Positions 5,470 through 9,350 of a stretch of 9,350 nucleotides of DNA are shown here, piece by piece. A model generated the notes under the pieces. That model ran no database searches. It had not been told where the DNA came from and saw only the letters and a list, made by a program, of their open reading frames with translations. Origin of the DNA: an uncultured Burkholderiales bacterium. GTDB lineage: Bacteria > Pseudomonadota > Gammaproteobacteria > Burkholderiales > Burkholderiaceae_C. The translations under genes and the position numbers were made by a program. Position 1 is the stretch's first letter, and each line of letters opens with the position of its first letter. The DNA lies in assembly GCA_937897495.1 (NCBI GenBank), contig CALCBL010000117.1:1-9350 (forward strand), written 5' to 3'.

Positions 5470-6372
5470 TTACTGAGCGGGCCTCACAACCCAACTGACG
5501 CCCCAAGCCGTAAGGGCAATACCGAGCAGTGTGAAAGCAGTGATGGGTTCATCAAATAACAACCATGCCACCAAAGCCGTACAGGGCGGCACAAGGTACA
5601 TCAAGCTGGTCACACTGGCAGCAGCGCCCTTCTGAATGAGCATGTACAAAAGCGAGCTGCCGCCTAAGGTCAATCCTAATACAGACCACGCCATGGCGCC
5701 AATGAACTCGGCGTTGAATTGCACGGATTCAGTTTCTAACAGCGCCAAGGGGGTTGTCACAATCAAGGCCGCAAGCAATTGAACGGTATTGGCCGATCGA
5801 ACGTCACATGGCTTGACGAAGCTTTTTTGGTAAAGCGTGCCCAAGGTAATAGAGAGCAGCGCCATGATGGCAAAACTCAAATTGAGTGCATTGACATGGT
5901 CCAAAGCACTGCCCTGCGTGAGTTTGTGCCAGACCACCAAAAGCAGTCCACAAAAACCCAGTAACAAACCGGTCCACTGTCGGCGGCTCACCTTGTTTTC
6001 TAAAGTGGTATCTCTGGACGACAGCCAAATGGCGGTCAGCACGGGCTGCAACCCCACAATGAGGGCCGACAAACCAGACCCCATGCCCGCCTTCACCGCA
6101 GCCCAAACGCCGCCCAAGTAGCCTGCATGCATGAGAACGCCAGTGACTGACAAGTGAAACCATTCCGATCGACTTTGCGGCCAACGCACCTTAGCCACCC
6201 TGATCCAAATCACAAAGCAAGCAATGGACAGGGCGTAGCGAAGCCCTAAAAAGGAAAACGGTGGTGCATTGGGCATGCCAAAACGTGCAACGATGAAGCC
6301 CGTGCTCCAAATGAGCACGAAGACCGCAGGCATGGCCCGAACCCAGGCGTCGGAAGATTCTGAGTGATTCAT
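5470..6372 (-). CDS. EamA/DMT family inner-membrane transporter
   Basis: A 300-residue permease of the drug/metabolite transporter superfamily with two EamA repeats (about 14-147 and 167-295) and about ten hydrophobic segments. Typical features are FVLIWSTGFIVARFG (18-32), FSFLGLRYALS (39-49), GLSALIVGLQPVLTAIW (100-116), and in the second repeat SLMYLVPPCTALVAWLLFDEP (256-276). Relatives export amino acids, nucleosides, metabolites or drugs; the substrate cannot be read from sequence. Its ATG overlaps the pgsA stop as ATGA (6372-6369), with only a weak GAG-type Shine-Dalgarno, so translation is probably coupled to pgsA. The dehydrogenase follows 17 nt later. A link between the two (movement and oxidation of a hydroxy acid) is only an inference from position. 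The protein appears complete. Confidence 0.9.
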   Translation of the reverse strand: MNHSESSDAWVRAMPAVFVLIWSTGFIVARFGMPNAPPFSFLGLRYALSIACFVIWIRVAKVRWPQSRSEWFHLSVTGVLMHAGYLGGVWAAVKAGMGSGLSALIVGLQPVLTAIWLSSRDTTLENKVSRRQWTGLLLGFCGLLLVVWHKLTQGSALDHVNALNLSFAIMALLSITLGTLYQKSFVKPCDVRSANTVQLLAALIVTTPLALLETESVQFNAEFIGAMAWSVLGLTLGGSSLLYMLIQKGAAASVTSLMYLVPPCTALVAWLLFDEPITAFTLLGIALTAWGVSWVVRPAQ

Positions 6373-6935
6373 TTCACTCGCGCACGAATCTCAGGGAGGG
6401 CCTTTTGCATGTAGTAAATCATAGACCAAATGGTCAGAATGGAGGCAATCCAGATCAGGCCAGTGCCCCACACATGCGTGTCAATCACGCCAAACAATTG
6501 ACCATTGAAAAGTAAAAACGGAATGGCCACCATCTGCACCGTGGTCTTTAGTTTGCCGACGAAATGAACCGCGACACTTTTGCTAGCGCCAATTTGCGCC
6601 ATCCACTCTCGCAAGGCCGAGATGGCGATCTCACGCCCAATGATGATCAAGGCCACAAAAACATGAACGCGGTGCAAGTGAACCAGTACCAACAGGGAGG
6701 CACAGACCAAAAACTTGTCGGCCACAGGGTCTAAAAAGGCGCCAAATGAAGAGGTTTGGTTGAGCTTTCGGGCCAAAAAACCATCGAGCCAGTCGGTGGC
6801 TGCAAAAATCACAAACATGGTGGTGGCCAAAAAATTGCGTGATTCAACTGGCAACTCAGTGTAGAACACCCCCACAATGAAGGGAATCGCGACGATGCGC
6901 GTCCAAGTCATGAGGGTGGGAATGGTGAAAAACAT
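6369..6935 (-). CDS. pgsA: CDP-diacylglycerol-glycerol-3-phosphate 3-phosphatidyltransferase
   Basis: This inner-membrane enzyme makes phosphatidylglycerol phosphate from CDP-diacylglycerol and glycerol-3-phosphate, the committed step to phosphatidylglycerol and cardiolipin. From the ATG at 6935 it is 188 residues. That start gives MFFTIPTLMTWTRI, which lines up with E. coli PgsA (MQFNIPTLLTLFRV). A start seven codons upstream (6956) is also open; neither has a clear Shine-Dalgarno. The CDP-alcohol phosphatidyltransferase motif D-x2-DG-x2-AR-x8-G-x3-D-x3-D is perfect (residues 48-73 from this start: DWLDGFLARK, then FGAFLDPVADK), with several hydrophobic segments around it. It follows uvrC by about 54 nt, a pairing conserved across many proteobacteria, and overlaps the permease gene by 4 nt. 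Confidence 0.95.
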   Translation of the reverse strand: MFFTIPTLMTWTRIVAIPFIVGVFYTELPVESRNFLATTMFVIFAATDWLDGFLARKLNQTSSFGAFLDPVADKFLVCASLLVLVHLHRVHVFVALIIIGREIAISALREWMAQIGASKSVAVHFVGKLKTTVQMVAIPFLLFNGQLFGVIDTHVWGTGLIWIASILTIWSMIYYMQKALPEIRARVK

Positions 6936-6989
6936 GGAAGATATTGTGTCACGCATTGAAGTCAGTTTGCTGACACCAAGGCGCCATGC

Positions 6990-8960
6990 TCAGTGAAGGG
7001 CCTGGTAAATGATTTCTGCCAATTCCCTAGAGATACCGTCCACCGACATCAGGTCGTCAACACTGGCGTCTTCTACGCCACGCACACCCCCAAAGCGCTG
7101 CAACAGTTTGGCGCGTTTTTTGGGGCCAATGCCCCCAATTTCCTCTAAACGCCCACCGCCCATTCGAACTTTAGCGCGTTGTGCACGCATTCCCGTGATG
7201 GCAAATCGGTGCGCCTCATCCCTGACTTGAGCGACCAGCATCAAGGCCGCTGAATCTTTGCCCAGATAAACCTTGTCTCGGCCATCGGCAAAGACCAGTT
7301 CTTCGAGGCCCACTTTTCGGCCCTCCCCTTTTTCAACGCCCACAATCAAGGACAGATCGAGGCCCAAAGCTTCGAAGACCTCTCGGGCCATCGATACCTG
7401 TCCCTTGCCACCATCAATGAGCACCAAATCTGGCATGCGGACCTTGCGATCTACTTCGCCGGATTTGATGGCCTCGGCCAACTTGCCATATCGCCGCAGC
7501 AAGACCTGCCGCATCGCTGCGTAATCGTCACCGGGTGTGATGTCTTCAATTTTGTAGCGTCGATATTCGCTGTTTTGCATTTTGTGATTTTGAAAAACCA
7601 CACAAGAAGCTTGGGTCGCTTCGCCAGATGTATGCGAAATGTCAAAGCACTCCATGCGCAAGGCATCCATGTCATCTGGCGCTAAATCGAGCGCTTCAAC
7701 CAAGGCTCTGGTGCGCGCTTGTTGCGAGCCCTCTTCCGCCAACAATCGGGCCAGTTGAATGGCCGCATTTTTCTCAGCCATCTCCAACCATGATCTTCTT
7801 TGCTCGCGGGGGTTGTGCACGGCGTTGACTTTCATGCCAGACTGCAAGGCGATGGCATCAAGCACCTTGGCATCTATTTTCTCGCTGGTGATCAATGTTG
7901 TCGGCACTGGAATGCTCAAGTAATGCTGCGCAATGAAGGCCTCCAACACTTTCACCTCCAATGTTTGTGCAACCACGCTGACATCGTCTTCCAATGCCAA
8001 GTTGAGCATGGCGTGGCCATCTTCCACATGCGAGGGAAAATAAGGCCGATCGCCCAAATGCCTGCCCCCGCGAACCATGGCCAAATTGACACACGCCCTG
8101 CCGCCCTGCACCTTGACGGCCAAAATATCGACATCGGTGTCAGATACGTTGTCAACCGATTGCTGATGCAGGACACGCGACAAAGCCGTCATCTGATTGC
8201 GAACTTCTGCAGCCATCTCAAACTCAAGCTTGTCGGCGTGCGCCATCATGCGCTCTTCCATCGCCTTTAAGACGGCCTGCGTCTCGCCCTGCAAGAAGGC
8301 TTCTGCTTGCGCCACATCTTGCGCATACTGCGCCACTGACACCACACCCACACAAGGGCCCGAACAACGTTTGATTTGGTACAGCAAACAAGGCCGAGTT
8401 CGGTTTGAAAAAACAGTGTCTTCACATGTGCGAAGTCTGAAAACTTTTTGCAGCAGTTGAATCGTTTCCTTCACAGCCCATGCACTGGGGTAAGGCCCAA
8501 AGTAGCGGTGTTTTTTTTCAACGCCCCCGCGGTAGTAAGCAATCCTTGAATAATCTTCTGCCTTGGCAACGGGCTTGTCTTCGCTTGGTGAATCGGAAGT
8601 TGGCTTGTTGCGGCGGGTCACACCGGTGCCAGATACTTTGAGATAAGGGTAGCTTTTGTCGTCTCGAAACAAAATATTGAACTTGGGGCTCAATGTTTTG
8701 ATCAAATTATTTTCAAGCAGCAAGGCCTCTGCTTCTGAACGCACCACGGTGGTTTGCATGCGCCTGATCTTGCTAATCATGTGTCCGATTCGGGTGCCGC
8801 CATGGTCTTTCTGAAAATAACTGCTAACGCGCTTTTTTAAATTCCTGGCCTTGCCAACGTACAAGACCTGATCTTCCGCATCGAAATAGCGATAAACCCC
8901 AGGCAAGCTGGGAAGTGCGGCCACTTCGGCCAACAAAGATTCTGGGTGAACACTGGACAT
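6990..8960 (-). CDS. uvrC: UvrABC excinuclease subunit C
   Basis: A 656-residue nuclease of nucleotide excision repair that cuts both sides of the lesion in the UvrB-DNA complex. Domains in order: GIY-YIG nuclease for the 3' cut ([20 protein letters not shown], 19-38); a Cys region ([15 protein letters not shown], 189-203); a UvrB-binding UVR motif ([14 protein letters not shown], 244-257); the RNase H-like 5'-cut nuclease with D440 in [20 protein letters not shown]516 in [12 protein letters not shown] and H584 in [13 protein letters not shown]; and two C-terminal helix-hairpin-helix motifs ([13 protein letters not shown], 608-620; [13 protein letters not shown], 639-651). All key residues are present. 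Compared with E. coli UvrC there are about 23 extra, polar residues between [12 protein letters not shown] and RIAYYRG (about 112-136). The ATG has no clear Shine-Dalgarno. It is the first gene of a four-gene operon and is divergent from earP. Confidence 0.97.
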   Translation of the reverse strand: MSSVHPESLLAEVAALPSLPGVYRYFDAEDQVLYVGKARNLKKRVSSYFQKDHGGTRIGHMISKIRRMQTTVVRSEAEALLLENNLIKTLSPKFNILFRDDKSYPYLKVSGTGVTRRNKPTSDSPSEDKPVAKAEDYSRIAYYRGGVEKKHRYFGPYPSAWAVKETIQLLQKVFRLRTCEDTVFSNRTRPCLLYQIKRCSGPCVGVVSVAQYAQDVAQAEAFLQGETQAVLKAMEERMMAHADKLEFEMAAEVRNQMTALSRVLHQQSVDNVSDTDVDILAVKVQGGRACVNLAMVRGGRHLGDRPYFPSHVEDGHAMLNLALEDDVSVVAQTLEVKVLEAFIAQHYLSIPVPTTLITSEKIDAKVLDAIALQSGMKVNAVHNPREQRRSWLEMAEKNAAIQLARLLAEEGSQQARTRALVEALDLAPDDMDALRMECFDISHTSGEATQASCVVFQNHKMQNSEYRRYKIEDITPGDDYAAMRQVLLRRYGKLAEAIKSGEVDRKVRMPDLVLIDGGKGQVSMAREVFEALGLDLSLIVGVEKGEGRKVGLEELVFADGRDKVYLGKDSAALMLVAQVRDEAHRFAITGMRAQRAKVRMGGGRLEEIGGIGPKKRAKLLQRFGGVRGVEDASVDDLMSVDGISRELAEIIYQALH

Positions 8961-8966
8961 GGGGGC

Positions 8967-8993
8967 TATTGTGTCTCGAAGCGCGCGACAATA
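8967..8993. promoter_or_regulatory. Divergent uvrC/earP control region with symmetric TATTGT boxes
   Basis: The 39-bp gap between the two start codons contains TATTGT (8967-8972) and its reverse complement ACAATA (8988-8993), separated by 15 bp. Each could be a -10 box for one gene. The one for uvrC is preceded by TG plus one base (an extended -10). No convincing -35 box is seen on either side, so this is a tentative reading. The dyad could also be an operator. Confidence 0.3.
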
Positions 8994-8999
8994 TCACGC

Positions 9000-9350
9000 A
9001 TGCAATGGGACATTTTTTGCCGCGTCATCGATAACCACGGAGATCTGGGGGTCTGTTGGCGCCTGAGTGCCGATTTGGCCTCGCGCGGTCACAGCGTCAG
9101 GCTTTGGGTAGACGATGCAAGTGCGCTTGTTTGGATGGCGCCCGATGCGACGCCCAATGCCGAGGGCCGAGTCCAGTTCAACACGACAACGGGAACCGTG
9201 GTGGTACGGGCTTGGCATGATGCCCTCGATGGCATTGACCAGCCCTCCATCGTGTGGGTAGAAGCCTTCGGGTGCGAACTACCTGAGCACTTTGTCAATT
9301 GGGCGCATCAAAGCCAACCCAATGCAAATAGCCCCGCATGCCCCGTTTGG
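9000..9350 (+). CDS. earP: EF-P arginine rhamnosyltransferase EarP, N-terminal part (runs off right edge)
   Basis: The first 117 codons of EarP, the inverting GT-B glycosyltransferase that uses dTDP-L-rhamnose to rhamnosylate Arg32 of elongation factor P, so that EF-P can relieve ribosome stalling at polyproline stretches in the cytoplasm. From the ATG at 9000 the protein begins MQWDIFCRVIDNHGDLGVCW, followed by RLSADLASRGHSVRLWVDD (21-39) and PSIVWVEAFGCELP (82-95), all characteristic of the EarP (DUF2331) family. Asp11 and Asp15 match the spacing of the catalytic pair Asp13/Asp17 described for Pseudomonas putida EarP. About two thirds of the gene, including the C-terminal nucleotide-sugar-binding domain, is outside the window. 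The Shine-Dalgarno is weak. It is divergent from uvrC; efp is expected downstream, as in many betaproteobacteria. Confidence 0.93.
   Translation, partial: MQWDIFCRVIDNHGDLGVCWRLSADLASRGHSVRLWVDDASALVWMAPDATPNAEGRVQFNTTTGTVVVRAWHDALDGIDQPSIVWVEAFGCELPEHFVNWAHQSQPNANSPACPVW

Noticed and set aside
6961..6974. GTCAG/CTGAC hairpin between uvrC and pgsA
   Set aside because: Only 5 bp with no T-tract, and the genes are most likely cotranscribed. Too weak to call.
7800..8270. 156-codon open frame on the plus strand
   Set aside because: Antisense to uvrC, with no family motif or ribosome site. uvrC conservation explains the sequence.
1..9350. CRISPR array, insertion sequence, toxin-antitoxin pair, phage or defence genes
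   Set aside because: No regularly spaced repeats, transposase or integrase motifs, or paired small genes were seen on either strand.

Overview
The window looks like a chromosomal segment of a betaproteobacterium of the order Burkholderiales, most likely Comamonadaceae and of moderate GC (something like Limnohabitans). This is inference from protein content. EarP, UvrC-PgsA, PpiD with an apparently complete parvulin domain, and HU beside tRNA genes are typical of that group. No plasmid, phage or transposon genes and no CRISPR array are visible. Every gene is on the minus strand except the one entering at the right edge.

Layout, left to right. The 5' part of an S9-type serine peptidase gene (minus) runs off the left edge, preceded by a plausible promoter. 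Next is an orphan Stealth-family sugar-phosphate transferase (371-1480, minus), the one accessory-looking gene. Two hairpins lie end to end around its stop codon. Then come two modules of the form protein gene, tRNA, intrinsic terminator. Module A, read leftward, is ppiD (3653-1722), tRNA-His(GTG) (1688-1612) and a perfect 14-bp terminator. Module B is hupB (4095-3823), tRNA-Val(TAC) (3809-3734) and an 8-bp terminator. The 271-bp gap upstream of hupB holds a good sigma70 promoter (TTGACA, 17 nt, TAAATT), a leader of about 120 nt, several dyad symmetries and the terminator of the next operon.

That operon is read leftward as uvrC (8960-6990), pgsA (6935-6369), an EamA/DMT permease (6372-5470) and a tartrate/D-malate-type dehydrogenase (5452-4367). 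It is tightly packed, with an ATGA overlap and a 17-nt gap, and ends in a G+C stem plus T8 terminator at 4326-4360. uvrC-pgsA is a widely conserved pair. The permease and dehydrogenase look like a lineage-specific extension. Beyond uvrC, separated by a 39-bp divergent gap, earP starts on the plus strand and runs off the right edge.

The gene set is mostly housekeeping: nucleotide excision repair, phospholipid synthesis, nucleoid structure, periplasmic folding, tRNA supply and EF-P activation. I see no convincing undescribed multi-gene system. The points most worth a second look are the orphan Stealth gene with its 3' stem-loops, the mRNA-tRNA modules, and the repeated motif and dyads around the hupB promoter.
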